From JAISGQ01 sp045604965 (lineage in GTDB: Bacteria > Bacillota > Clostridia > Oscillospirales > Acutalibacteraceae), in NCBI GenBank assembly GCA_045604965.1, contig JAZUPB010000040.1, positions 1 through 64,000 on the forward strand: a DNA stretch of 64,000 bases. Direction: 5' to 3'. Both the position numbers and the translations under genes were made by a program. Positions within the stretch are counted from its first letter, which is position 1, and each line of letters begins with the position of its first letter. The notes beneath the pieces were generated by a model, which saw only the letters and a program-made list of their open reading frames with translations, did not search any database and was not told the DNA's origin. Below are positions 1 through 7,166 of this stretch, one piece after another.

Positions 1-211
1 CCAATTGGGTGGGCCGTCCATTCAGGATATCGAAAGCAATATCATCAAGAGCCACATAACCTTCTGTCTGCTGTGTTTCTGCCCGGCAATAATGCGTGCC
101 CAGAGCCAGGATCACCACAGAATCATCCTTGTGCAGGGGGAGCAGCATATCAGCCCCTGAAACGGGAAGGGAAAGCAGTGCACTTTCTTCTTTCGTGACC
201 GTGGCTGTCAT
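1..211 (-). CDS. Partial diverged copy of SH3-domain protein, runs off the window
   Basis: Read on the minus strand from the ATG at 211, the frame stays open to base 1 and encodes a protein segment (SALLSLPVSGADMLLPL and on through DSVVILALGTHYC) that matches the plus-strand gene starting near 210. The residues before this shared part (TATVTKEE) look more like a natural polar protein than the plus-strand counterpart, so this arm may carry the genuine upstream sequence. No ribosome site is close to this ATG and the frame is open further upstream, so it may be an internal piece. No function can be assigned from this fragment alone. Confidence 0.35.
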   Translation of the reverse strand, partial: MTATVTKEESALLSLPVSGADMLLPLHKDDSVVILALGTHYCRAETQQTEGYVALDDIAFDILNGRPTQL

Positions 212-420
212 GATGAAATTTTCTTTCTCCTGGGCAAGTGCGCTGCTTTCTCTGCCCGTTTCAGGGGCTGATATGCTGCTCCCCCTGCACAAGGATGATT
301 CTGTGGTGATCCTGGCTCTGGGCACTCATTATTGCCAGGCAAAAACACAGCAGACAGAAGGTTATGTGGCTCTTGATGATATTGCTTTCGATATCCTGAA
401 TGGACGGCCCACCCAATTGG
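1..420. repeat. Imperfect inverted duplication at window edge
   Basis: Base 1 pairs with base 420 and the two arms run inward to about 185 and 236, leaving a non-palindromic centre of roughly 50 bases. The arms are not identical. Most differences fall at third codon positions of the same reading frame (for example ACG/ACT, TCC/TCT, CTT/CTG, GCA/GCG), with two replacements (Q/R and K/E). Both arms encode the stretch around SGADMLLPLHKDD. Because the left arm ends at the window edge, the repeat may continue outside. It is either a head-to-head duplication of two diverged alleles or a fold-back assembly chimera; the sequence alone does not decide. Confidence 0.85.
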
Positions 421-839
421 CGCGGGTGAATGCGGCAGAAACCAATCTTCTCAGCGGCCGCGCCTCCCTGCGCGAAAAAGCCGATCCCAAATCCACGGCC
501 CTCATCCAGATTGCACGACAGGGATTGATGCTTCTCCTTGGAGAAGAAGGCAAAATGTATCATGTGGCCGTTCCCGGCTATATCGGCTATATACGGAAAG
601 AAAATGTGCTGCAGGATGTAACCGCTGATGATTACCGCATTGCATACCTCACCAACGATGACCGTGTCAACCAACGGCTGTGCATGCAGTTTGCCGATCG
701 TTTTGTTATCCAGCAGCTGGAGCCCGGCACCCCGGTGCAGTATATCCGCGAATACAAGGGCTGGGGCTGGGTGGAATACAACGGTTACAAAGGCTATATT
801 ATGGATAAATATCTGAGCTTCACACCGCCTGAAGGATGA
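210..839 (+). CDS. Protein with two SH3-like domains, N-terminus doubtful
   Basis: The open frame encodes about 209 residues from the ATG at 210. It contains two bacterial SH3-like repeats. The first runs over residues around 70-135 (VNAAETNLLSGRASLREKA ... GYIGYIRKENVL) and the second ends the protein (CMQFADRF ... YKGWGWVEYNGYKGYIMDKYL), with the typical W-V-x-Y-x-G-Y-x-G-Y-I pattern. Such domains usually bind peptidoglycan or mediate protein contacts outside the membrane. No convincing signal peptide or ribosome site is seen because the N-terminal part lies in the inverted duplication. The frame is open upstream to 96, but that part is the reverse complement of the same coding region and is unlikely to be real. 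Third positions are more GC-rich than in most later genes. Confidence 0.5.
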   Translation: MMKFSFSWASALLSLPVSGADMLLPLHKDDSVVILALGTHYCQAKTQQTEGYVALDDIAFDILNGRPTQLARVNAAETNLLSGRASLREKADPKSTALIQIARQGLMLLLGEEGKMYHVAVPGYIGYIRKENVLQDVTADDYRIAYLTNDDRVNQRLCMQFADRFVIQQLEPGTPVQYIREYKGWGWVEYNGYKGYIMDKYLSFTPPEG

Positions 840-937
840 GGAAATGCTGAAGGTAACTTCCTTGTCCGGAGAAACACAAAAAGGGAGAGACTGGTGGGAG
901 AACTGTTAAGGAACAATTTATTCTGCAACGAACAAAG

Positions 938-963
938 GAGCATCCGGTGCATGCCGGATGCTC
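938..963 (+). terminator. Hairpin downstream of SH3-domain gene
   Basis: A perfect 10-bp stem (GAGCATCCGG with CCGGATGCTC) closes a 6-base loop about 100 bases after the stop at 839. There is no T-run after it, so intrinsic termination is uncertain. A smaller stem, GCACCG/CGGTGC, follows at 993-1007. Confidence 0.4.
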
Positions 964-1095
964 GCTCACTTATGTACTAGTATAAACGCAATGCACCGGA
1001 ACGGTGCGTATAATTGCGCCCTCCTATGGATTTGGGGAAACTCAATAAATTGGAATTTGTCTACTTCGGAAAACTGGAATTTGTTTGATTCCGAC

Positions 1096-1599
1096 TTATC
1101 TTTGTTTGATTTGGTCTATTATGATCCTATCTTTGAATGTATGATTTGCATACTCACGAAAACCTATTTTCTGCAGCAGACGTCTGCTCGGTTCATTGTC
1201 TGCAAAATGACCGCAATGGATATATGTTACTGCATGATTCCGGAACAACTGAGGGATATAAGCATTCAATGTTTCCTTCATATATCCTTGCTGTTGATAT
1301 GGAGGGAACACGGCAAATGCCAGTGTTCGTCCTTTCCCCTCCAGAGTATCCGCAATGCTTTCCGGTAATTCCACATTAACATCCAGAAGAAATCCTACCA
1401 TATCACCTGTTGCTTTTTCGATTATAGAATATGCTCTCGTTAATTCGCGAAATCGCCGAAAGATCTTAGGCGGAATTGTCTCGTCCATATCTTTTGGAAA
1501 ACCGTAGGCAATCTGCAATGTTCGATCAGCAATTCCATCCAGAAACGCACTTTGATCGGAATCCTTCATCGGTCTGATTAACAATCTATTCGTTTCCAT
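1096..1599 (-). CDS. GNAT family N-acetyltransferase
   Basis: 167 residues, the normal length for a single GNAT fold of the RimJ/RimL-like (Acetyltransf_3) type. These enzymes move an acetyl group from acetyl-CoA to an amine. Seen here are the N-terminal strand METNRLLIRPMKDSD, the central strand TLAFAVFPPYQQQGYMKE, which holds the usual acetyl-CoA-binding region (Q-Q-Q-G-Y in place of the common R/Q-x-x-G-x-G/A), and the C-terminal NEPSRRLLQKIGFRE segment typical of the family. The substrate cannot be told. The start ATG is preceded by an AGGTGATAGG-like ribosome site. The gene stands alone between unrelated genes, and its upstream region has a 7-1-7 palindrome at 1613-1627 that may be an operator. 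Confidence 0.85.
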   Translation of the reverse strand: METNRLLIRPMKDSDQSAFLDGIADRTLQIAYGFPKDMDETIPPKIFRRFRELTRAYSIIEKATGDMVGFLLDVNVELPESIADTLEGKGRTLAFAVFPPYQQQGYMKETLNAYIPQLFRNHAVTYIHCGHFADNEPSRRLLQKIGFREYANHTFKDRIIIDQIKQR

Positions 1600-1612
1600 G
1601 ACCTATCACCTG

Positions 1613-1627
1613 TAAACTTCAAGTTTA
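1613..1627. promoter_or_regulatory. 7-1-7 palindrome upstream of GNAT gene
   Basis: The sequence TAAACTTCAAGTTTA is a perfect 7-1-7 inverted repeat 14 bases before the GNAT start codon. Its position would overlap the promoter or early leader, which suits an operator. No regulator gene is adjacent, so the binding protein is unknown. Confidence 0.4.
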
Positions 1628-1763
1628 TCGCTTTCATTCTATCACGCAGAACAAGAAATCACAAGCCAGCTAAGGTTTACGGTTTCGCTTTTTCGTATGA
1701 TGTAATGTAAAGGATAACTCATTCCTTTCCATCACTCTTCCTGTTTAAAGCAGGTCTTTTTTA

Positions 1764-2216
1764 TTAAAGGTCACTTATGCTCATTTTGTCAAGTTCTGCT
1801 TTCTTTGCAAGCCTTTTCTTCGTCGGGTGGAAGATAAAGTAAAGTGCAAGATAGAGCATAGTAGGCAGGTTGGCGAATATCACAACGGGGATAAACGCAA
1901 GTCCTAATCCATAACCTTCCTCCTCGTTTTTCTCATATTCTATAACCTCTTCTATATCTTCTTCAATGTACTCAGCATCGTCTGTATAGCTCACCACTAC
2001 TTCATCTTCATAATATACCTCTGTTTCGCCGGCTTCAGTGAAAACATTGAATGTCAGCAGGCAGGATGCAACAGTGATTATGATTGAAAGCACAAAGGAA
2101 ATAATGGGGATAATGAGACCCGGCATTACTGCCTCTTTCTTGGAGAGCTTTATCTGAAGTACAATAATTACTGCAAATATTGCGCCAAATAATAATATAT
2201 TAATGATGTTAAGCAT
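1764..2216 (-). CDS. Membrane protein partnered with DUF2089 regulator
   Basis: 150 residues from the ATG at 2216, chosen because AAAGGAAG lies just upstream; a longer frame would run deeply into the preceding gene. The protein begins with a hydrophobic segment (NIINILLFGAIFAVIIVLQ), has a second (LIIPIISFVLSIIITVASCLL), then a very acidic glutamate-rich stretch (DEVVVSYTDDAEYIEEDIEE and following), a third membrane span (GLAFIPVVIFANLPTMLYLALYFIF) and a basic tail. It overlaps the DUF2089 gene by 8 bases, so the two are translationally coupled. I do not recognise a named family. Regulation by, or signalling to, the DUF2089 protein is an inference from this coupling. Confidence 0.75.
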   Translation of the reverse strand: MLNIINILLFGAIFAVIIVLQIKLSKKEAVMPGLIIPIISFVLSIIITVASCLLTFNVFTEAGETEVYYEDEVVVSYTDDAEYIEEDIEEVIEYEKNEEEGYGLGLAFIPVVIFANLPTMLYLALYFIFHPTKKRLAKKAELDKMSISDL

Positions 2217-2517
2217 TGTTATCTTCCTTTCTCGTTTCCTTATAGGCCATAATAAGTGTTTTTGCTGTGTCAACGTCAAGCTTTTCATCTATTGCGAGCT
2301 TCTTTACAAACGATATGAAGCTGTCGTTGCCTGCAGACTGGGTTATCTGAATTTTCTGAATCATTCTGTCAAGGCGAAGCCTTACTGTTGGGTACGTCAC
2401 TCCATACAGTTTTGCTATCTCCTTGAGCGAGCCGGATGCTAAAATGAAATTGCGTATAAACGAAAGGTCTTCGTCGTCAAGCTCACTCATCCATTCCGGT
2501 ATTCCTGTGACTGGCAT
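2209..2517 (-). CDS. DUF2089 family protein, probable HTH regulator
   Basis: 102 residues matching the DUF2089 pattern: an acidic start (WMSELDDEDLSFIRNFILASGSLKEIA), then a helix-turn-helix-like segment (LYGVTYPTVRLRLDRMIQKIQ) of the kind that reads DNA, then a helical tail. A strong GGAGG lies 9 bases before the ATG. A promoter-like pair, TTGACT-N17-TATTTT, sits at 2573-2545 in a very AT-rich upstream region that also holds a TTGAC...GTCAA inverted repeat, a possible autoregulatory site. It is the first gene of a two-gene operon with the membrane protein. Members of this family are widespread in Firmicutes but their role is poorly defined. Confidence 0.8.
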   Translation of the reverse strand: MPVTGIPEWMSELDDEDLSFIRNFILASGSLKEIAKLYGVTYPTVRLRLDRMIQKIQITQSAGNDSFISFVKKLAIDEKLDVDTAKTLIMAYKETRKEDNNA

Positions 2518-2544
2518 TATTTGTCACCTCCTTTTGACAATATT

Positions 2545-2573
2545 AAAATAACATTTAATTTTATTAAAGTCAA
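2545..2573 (-). promoter_or_regulatory. Promoter for DUF2089 operon
   Basis: On the minus strand TTGACT, 17 bases and TATTTT precede the DUF2089 start by about 28 bases in an AT-rich tract. The spacing is optimal for sigma-A; the -10 box is weak. Confidence 0.5.
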
Positions 2574-2623
2574 TAGTAAAATATAATTAAAATTAAAATT
2601 TTATTTTTGTTTTTAGATAAATA

Positions 2624-2649
2624 AAAGGAGCTGTGTACACAGCTCCTTT
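2624..2649 (-). terminator. Terminator of chromate-transporter operon
   Basis: AAAGGAGCTGTG/CACAGCTCCTTT forms a perfect 26-base palindrome just after the stop of the second transporter gene, followed on the minus strand by a T-rich run. Confidence 0.8.
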
Positions 2650-2653
2650 ATAA

Positions 2654-3244
2654 CTATATAATATTGATGCCCCATACCTTAAGCAGATATCCTGCTGCAA
2701 TTCCTACTACAGCGGATATCGCCACGACCCATATCGGGCTGAATTTTTTGAACTTCATTACTACAAAAAACATTCCTGCAGCTAAAACCGCTGAGAATAT
2801 AAACACCGGAGTTGTCAGTACCGACAATGCTATGCCGTTGGGGAACAATACGGTTTCTCCCATAGAGATAACTGCGGCTGCAATAAGTCCTATGGCCGCA
2901 GGGCGAAGTCCGCTCATAACCCCCTTAACTATTCTGCTGGAATTAAACTTCTGATAGCAGGTAGCGACGATGAGGATAATTATATATGAGGGCATCACAA
3001 CGCCAAGGGTTGCACATATCGAGCCGAAAAAACCTGCCTGCTCAGCACCGATGAAGGTAGCGATATTAACTGCAAAAGGTCCGGGGGTGCTTTCGCTGAT
3101 TGCAACAAAGTTTGTAAGCTCCTCCATTGTTACCCAGCCTCGGCTTGTTGCCTCTTCGGATATAAGAGGAAGCATTGCGTAGCCTCCGCCGAAGGTGAAG
3201 GCACCTATCATAAAGAACGTTAGAAACAGTTCAAGAAAAATCAT
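2654..3244 (-). CDS. Chromate transporter family protein, half-size, second subunit
   Basis: 196 residues, one copy of the CHR transporter domain (half of the long ChrA type). It carries the family signatures GAFTFGGGYAMLPL near residue 17 and ESTPGPFAVNIATFIG near residue 50, followed by several hydrophobic helices. Small CHR proteins usually come as adjacent pairs that insert in opposite orientation and form one carrier. Here the partner lies directly upstream with a 4-base overlap. The family is named for chromate export, but the true substrate of such Clostridia pairs is not established, so chromate is only a family label. A strong terminator follows. Confidence 0.88.
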   Translation of the reverse strand: MIFLELFLTFFMIGAFTFGGGYAMLPLISEEATSRGWVTMEELTNFVAISESTPGPFAVNIATFIGAEQAGFFGSICATLGVVMPSYIIILIVATCYQKFNSSRIVKGVMSGLRPAAIGLIAAAVISMGETVLFPNGIALSVLTTPVFIFSAVLAAGMFFVVMKFKKFSPIWVVAISAVVGIAAGYLLKVWGINII

Positions 3245-3804
3245 TCTGCTTTCTCCTTTCCTAATGGAGTAAAGGAAAATGCAAGTCCTGCTGCGGCACA
3301 GCAGAGAATGATTACAAATACATTAGTGCCGAGAAATACGGATGCCGCAAATGCGCCTGCTGCGATCACATAAGATACAATGTTCTTCGGGCAATGCTTT
3401 GACATTGAAAAGAGAGCCTTTACAATAAGTGCAAGAACACCTGCACGAAGTCCCAGAAGAGCAAACTTCACAACCTCGTATTCTGCAAAATGCTGAAAAA
3501 AGAGAGAGATTATAAAAATGATAACAAATGACGGAACTACTACACCCATTGTTGCACTGAGCGCACCAAGCCAGCCTGCTCTTCGTGTGCCTATAAATGT
3601 TGCGGAGTTTATAGCGATTGGTCCCGGTGTGCTTTCAGCTACGGCGATAACGTCAAGTATCTCCTCTTCCTTTATCCAGTCGCGCTTTTCGGATACCTCT
3701 CGCTTTATAAGCGGTATCATTGCGTAGCCTCCGCCAAATGTAAAGGCTCCGATCTTAAAAAACACCTTAAAAAGATCAAGGCATTTCTTAGCCTTAGATT
3801 CCAT
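3241..3804 (-). CDS. Chromate transporter family protein, half-size, first subunit
   Basis: 187 residues with the CHR motifs GAFTFGGGYAMIPL and ESTPGPIAINSATFIG and a predicted bundle of membrane helices. It differs from its downstream partner mainly at the termini, starting with a polar MESKAKKCLDLF segment. The stop overlaps the start of the second gene by 4 bases, which indicates coupled translation and a heteromeric carrier. The upstream region contains an unusual set of hairpins (3830-4060) belonging to a dispersed repeat, but no clear promoter was found there. Anion export is the family role; the specific ion is unknown. Confidence 0.88.
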   Translation of the reverse strand: MESKAKKCLDLFKVFFKIGAFTFGGGYAMIPLIKREVSEKRDWIKEEEILDVIAVAESTPGPIAINSATFIGTRRAGWLGALSATMGVVVPSFVIIFIISLFFQHFAEYEVVKFALLGLRAGVLALIVKALFSMSKHCPKNIVSYVIAAGAFAASVFLGTNVFVIILCCAAAGLAFSFTPLGKEKAE

Positions 3805-3829
3805 AAATTCACCTCATATCGATGGAATT

Positions 3830-4060
3830 CTAAAGGGAGCTTTTCTCCCTTTAGTGGAGATTTTCAAGTGGCAACGCCCCTTGAAGCAGGAGTTTGAGGA
3901 CGGCAGTCCTCAACTATTTGTTCATTCAAAAAGCGAGCGAAGCGCTCGCTTTTATTTTATTAATCGAAAGTTGGGACTTTGTCCCAAACCCTATAAAGGG
4001 ACTCTGTCCCTTGAATCCCTGCCACCTTTGAAAAGGTGGACGAAACTTTTGCCGCTTGAT
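3830..4060. repeat. Dispersed modular hairpin repeat, copy A
   Basis: This stretch is a chain of short perfect hairpins: 3830-3854 (10-bp stem), TTGAGGAC/GTCCTCAA at 3894-3913, AAGCGAGCG/CGCTCGCTT at 3931-3951 followed by T-rich DNA, TTGGGAC/GTCCCAA at 3971-3987, AAGGGAC/GTCCCTT at 3996-4012 and CCACCTT/AAGGTGG at 4022-4039. Three of these modules recur in the same order and strand at 12608-12680, with paired base changes that keep the stems. It lies beyond the terminator of pckG. No coding capacity is visible. Confidence 0.75.
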
Positions 4061-4064
4061 AAAA

Positions 4065-4089
4065 GAGCCTCGGCGAAATGTCGAGGCTC
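4065..4089 (-). terminator. Terminator of pckG
   Basis: GAGCCTCG pairs with CGAGGCTC across a 9-base loop; on the minus strand the stem is followed by CTTTTATC. It begins 12 bases after the pckG stop. Confidence 0.75.
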
Positions 4090-4100
4090 TTATGATTTAG

Positions 4101-5876
4101 TTAGTTAAGACGAGCCTTGAATGCGTCAAACTGTGCCTGCATCTCTGCGGGGAGCTTGTCGCCGAACTTAGCATAGAATTCCTCAATACCGGGGATCTCT
4201 GCAGTCCAGAGGTCCTTGTCAACGTTGAGGATACCCTCAAGCTGCTCGATAGAGAAGTCAAGACCCTCGAGGTTGATGTCAGCTGCGTTGGGAACGTAAC
4301 CGATAGCAGTCTCATTAGCCTCTACCTCACCGTCACATCTCTTGAGGATCCAGTCGAGAACACGGAGGTTGTCGCCGAAGCCGGGCCAGATAAAGTGACC
4401 TTCGTCATCGGTTCTGAACCAGTTGACGTTGAAGATTTTGGGCGCCTTGTCGCCAAGCTTCTCACCCATATTGAACCAGTGCTGCCAGTAGTCGCCCATA
4501 TTGTAGCCGCAGAAGGGAAGCATAGCCATCGGATCACGACGGACAACGCCTACTGCACCTGTTGCTGCAGCGGTGGTCTCGGAAGCCATAATGGAGCCTA
4601 CGAACACACCGTTGTTCCAGTCACGGGACTGGTATACCAGCGGAGCGGTCTTTGCTCTTCTGCCGCCGAATACGATAGCGGAAATGGGAACACCTGCGGT
4701 GGAGTCAAACTCAGAAGATACGCAGGGGCAGTTCTTTGCAGGAGCAGTGAAACGGGAGTTGGGATGAGCAAGCTTATTGCCCTCAGCAGTGAACTCTGCG
4801 CCGTTGACCTTTGCACCCTTCCACTCCTGTGCATTGACAGGGGGATTCTTGTCGAGACCTTCCCACCATACAGTGTTGTCATCAAGGTTGAGAGCAACGT
4901 TGGTGAAGATGGTTCCCTTGCGGGTGGATGCAAGTGCGTTGGGGTTAGACTTCTCGTTGGTACCGGGAGCAACGCCGAAGAAGCCGTTCTCGGGGTTGCA
5001 TGCCCAGAGTCTGCCGTCCTCGCCTATTCTCAGCCAGCTGATGTCGTCACCGACACACCATACCTTGTAGCCCTTGTTCTTATAAACCTCGGGGGGAATA
5101 AGCATAGCCAGATTGGTCTTGCCGCAGGCAGAGGGGAATGCAGCACAGATGTACTTAACCTCGCCCTGGGGATTCTCAACGCCGAGAATGAGCATATGCT
5201 CAGCCATCCAGCCTTCTTTCCAGCCCTGATAGGAAGCGATTCTGAGAGCAAAGCACTTCTTGCCGAGGAGAACGTTTCCGCCGTAACCGGAGTTAACGGA
5301 GATAATGGTGTTATCCTGGGGGAATTGGCAGATATATCTCTTCTCTTCGTCGATATCGCACTTAGCGTGGAGACCGCGTACCCAGTCGTTGGAGTTCTCA
5401 TCAAATGCATCAAGAACTGCTTTGCCTGCTCTGGTCATAATGACCATATTGAGCACAACGTAAATAGAGTCAGTCAGCTCGATACCTACCTTAGAGAAGG
5501 GAGAACCGATAGGACCCATAGAATAAGGTATTACATACATAGTTCTTCCTGCATAACGACCCTCAGCGATAGCATAAAGCATCTTGTATGCTTCGCCCGG
5601 CTCCATCCAGTTGTTGGTGGGGCCTGCTTCTTCCTTGGTGGGAGTGCAGATGAAGGTTCTGCCCTCAACGCGTGCAACGTCGTTGACTGCAGTTCTGTGA
5701 TAGTAGCAGCCGGGGAGTTTTTCCTCGTTGAGCTTGAGAAGCTCGCCGCTTTCACATGCTTCCTTGCGCAGAGCTTCGAGCTGTTCCTCGCTGCCGTCGA
5801 TCCAGACAATATTGTCAGGCTTCATCAGCTTGGTCATCTCGTCAATCCATCCAAGGATACTCTTGTTGTTTGTCAT
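4101..5876 (-). CDS. pckG: Phosphoenolpyruvate carboxykinase (GTP)
   Basis: 591 residues from the ATG at 5876, the usual length of the GTP-dependent enzyme, which interconverts oxaloacetate and phosphoenolpyruvate with GTP/GDP and CO2. In rumen and gut Clostridia it often works in the carboxylating direction toward oxaloacetate. Seen are the kinase-1a/P-loop-like AAFPSACGKTNLAM, the metal site GDDISWL, and PYSMGPIGSPFSK, all typical of the GTP type rather than the ATP type. Two in-frame starts exist. The one at 5876 (AAAGGAG, 10-base spacing) matches the family N-terminus (MTNNKSILGWIDEM). A further ATG at 5933 also has AGGAG and would add a 19-residue basic extension beginning MWFKKKKDKK. 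Confidence 0.95.
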   Translation of the reverse strand: MTNNKSILGWIDEMTKLMKPDNIVWIDGSEEQLEALRKEACESGELLKLNEEKLPGCYYHRTAVNDVARVEGRTFICTPTKEEAGPTNNWMEPGEAYKMLYAIAEGRYAGRTMYVIPYSMGPIGSPFSKVGIELTDSIYVVLNMVIMTRAGKAVLDAFDENSNDWVRGLHAKCDIDEEKRYICQFPQDNTIISVNSGYGGNVLLGKKCFALRIASYQGWKEGWMAEHMLILGVENPQGEVKYICAAFPSACGKTNLAMLIPPEVYKNKGYKVWCVGDDISWLRIGEDGRLWACNPENGFFGVAPGTNEKSNPNALASTRKGTIFTNVALNLDDNTVWWEGLDKNPPVNAQEWKGAKVNGAEFTAEGNKLAHPNSRFTAPAKNCPCVSSEFDSTAGVPISAIVFGGRRAKTAPLVYQSRDWNNGVFVGSIMASETTAAATGAVGVVRRDPMAMLPFCGYNMGDYWQHWFNMGEKLGDKAPKIFNVNWFRTDDEGHFIWPGFGDNLRVLDWILKRCDGEVEANETAIGYVPNAADINLEGLDFSIEQLEGILNVDKDLWTAEIPGIEEFYAKFGDKLPAEMQAQFDAFKARLN

Positions 5877-5983
5877 TTGTATAGTGCTCCTTTCATTAGA
5901 GACTTTCTTATCTTTTTTCTTTTTAAACCACATATTAGCTTTTCTCCTATCCTTTTATTTTATACAATTTGTACTTATATCCG

Positions 5984-7003
5984 TCAGACTGTAAATGCCT
6001 TGTCAATTGACATTGCCGCCGTCGCATTAAGGCTCATATCTGCTGTATTGCCGGCTTTATATTCATAGTACCCCTGAGAGCCTATCATAACCGCATTATC
6101 TCCGCAGAGAGAAAGCGGCGGATAATAGAGCTTCATTCCGTTTTCCTTTGCAAGCTCCTCCATTCTCGAACGAAGAAGTCTGTTGGCTGAAACACCACCT
6201 GCCAGCACCAGCGTTTTTTCGCCCAGATCCTTTGCAGCTGAAATAAATTTTCTTGTCAGCATATGGACAACGCTTGCTCTTATTGATGCTGCAAGGTCTT
6301 CTTTTGGAAGCGGAAGACCTTTTTGCTCAAGGTTATGCATTATGTTTATTGATGCGGTCTTTATTCCCGAGAAGGAAAAATCGTAAGGACCGTCGTTTAT
6401 TCTCGGTATTGTAAATGTATAAGCATTGGGATCTCCGTTTTCGGCAAGCTTATCAAGATGGATACCGCCCGGATATGGAAGTCCCATTGTTCTTGCAGTC
6501 TTGTCAAAGGCTTCACCTGCCGCATCGTCCCTTGTTCTGCCGATTATCTCCATATCTGTATAATCGTTTACTCTGACGATATGGCTGTGTCCGCCGGAAA
6601 CAACGAGACACAGGAACGGAGGTTTAAGATCAGGGTGCGCAATATAGTTCGATGCGATATGCCCGCGAAGGTGATGAACCGGAATCAGAGGCTTATTCGC
6701 GGAAAAAGCAAGGCCTTTTGCGAAATTTACACCTACAAGCAGTGCACCGATAAGTCCCGGAGCGGCTGTTACTGCAACCGCATCTATATCGTCGATAGTT
6801 TTTCCTGCTGACGACAGCGCTTCACTGACAACACCTGAAATACATTCGGTATGCATTCTGCTTGCTATCTCCGGAACTACTCCTCCGAAAACAACGTGGC
6901 GCTCTACCTGCGATGCGACTACTCCGGAAAGCTGTTTTCTTCCGTCCTCTACTACCGCTGCAGCGGTTTCATCACAGGATGATTCTATTGAAAGTACCAA
7001 CAC
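5984..7003 (-). CDS. tsaD: tRNA N6-adenosine threonylcarbamoyltransferase TsaD
   Basis: 339 residues. TsaD transfers the threonylcarbamoyl group onto A37 of tRNAs reading ANN codons, working with TsaB and TsaE. The Kae1/TsaD features are all present: SIESSCDETAAAVV at the N-terminus, the metal-binding HHLRGH pair near residue 110, VVSGGHSHI, AGEAFDKTARTMGLPYPGG, and LCGDNAVMIG near the C-terminus. The start is taken as GTG at 7003, which has GAGG 10 bases upstream and gives the family beginning MLVLSIE; a TTG at 7009 is also possible. Other members of the t6A pathway are not in the window. The next gene on this strand, pckG, starts about 107 bases further on, so they may be separately transcribed. 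Confidence 0.96.
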   Translation of the reverse strand: MLVLSIESSCDETAAAVVEDGRKQLSGVVASQVERHVVFGGVVPEIASRMHTECISGVVSEALSSAGKTIDDIDAVAVTAAPGLIGALLVGVNFAKGLAFSANKPLIPVHHLRGHIASNYIAHPDLKPPFLCLVVSGGHSHIVRVNDYTDMEIIGRTRDDAAGEAFDKTARTMGLPYPGGIHLDKLAENGDPNAYTFTIPRINDGPYDFSFSGIKTASINIMHNLEQKGLPLPKEDLAASIRASVVHMLTRKFISAAKDLGEKTLVLAGGVSANRLLRSRMEELAKENGMKLYYPPLSLCGDNAVMIGSQGYYEYKAGNTADMSLNATAAMSIDKAFTV

Positions 7004-7107
7004 AGTCAAATCACCTCAAATCCAACTTTCCCCAATTATAAAATAACATATCTTCTGTCAAGTTTCAAGTTTTTTTATCAATTAGTTTCCTTGTTGCTTT
7101 TATGATG

Positions 7108-7136
7108 TTGAAATAGCCTGTTTTTTTGTATATAAT
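7108..7136 (+). promoter_or_regulatory. Sigma-A promoter for SLOG/lipoprotein operon
   Basis: TTGAAA, 17 bases, TATAAT, ending 30 bases before the SLOG gene start. Confidence 0.75.
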
Positions 7137-7166
7137 ATGCGTATTAACACAGAAGGAGTGCTTTTT

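Noticed and set aside
1729..1766. Small CCTG/CAGG hairpin with T-run near 1740
   Set aside because: The stem is only four to five pairs and no gene on that strand ends there.
4395..6068. Long open frame of 557 codons opposite pckG
   Set aside because: It is the antisense shadow of the highly biased pckG gene, has no ribosome site and no recognisable domain.
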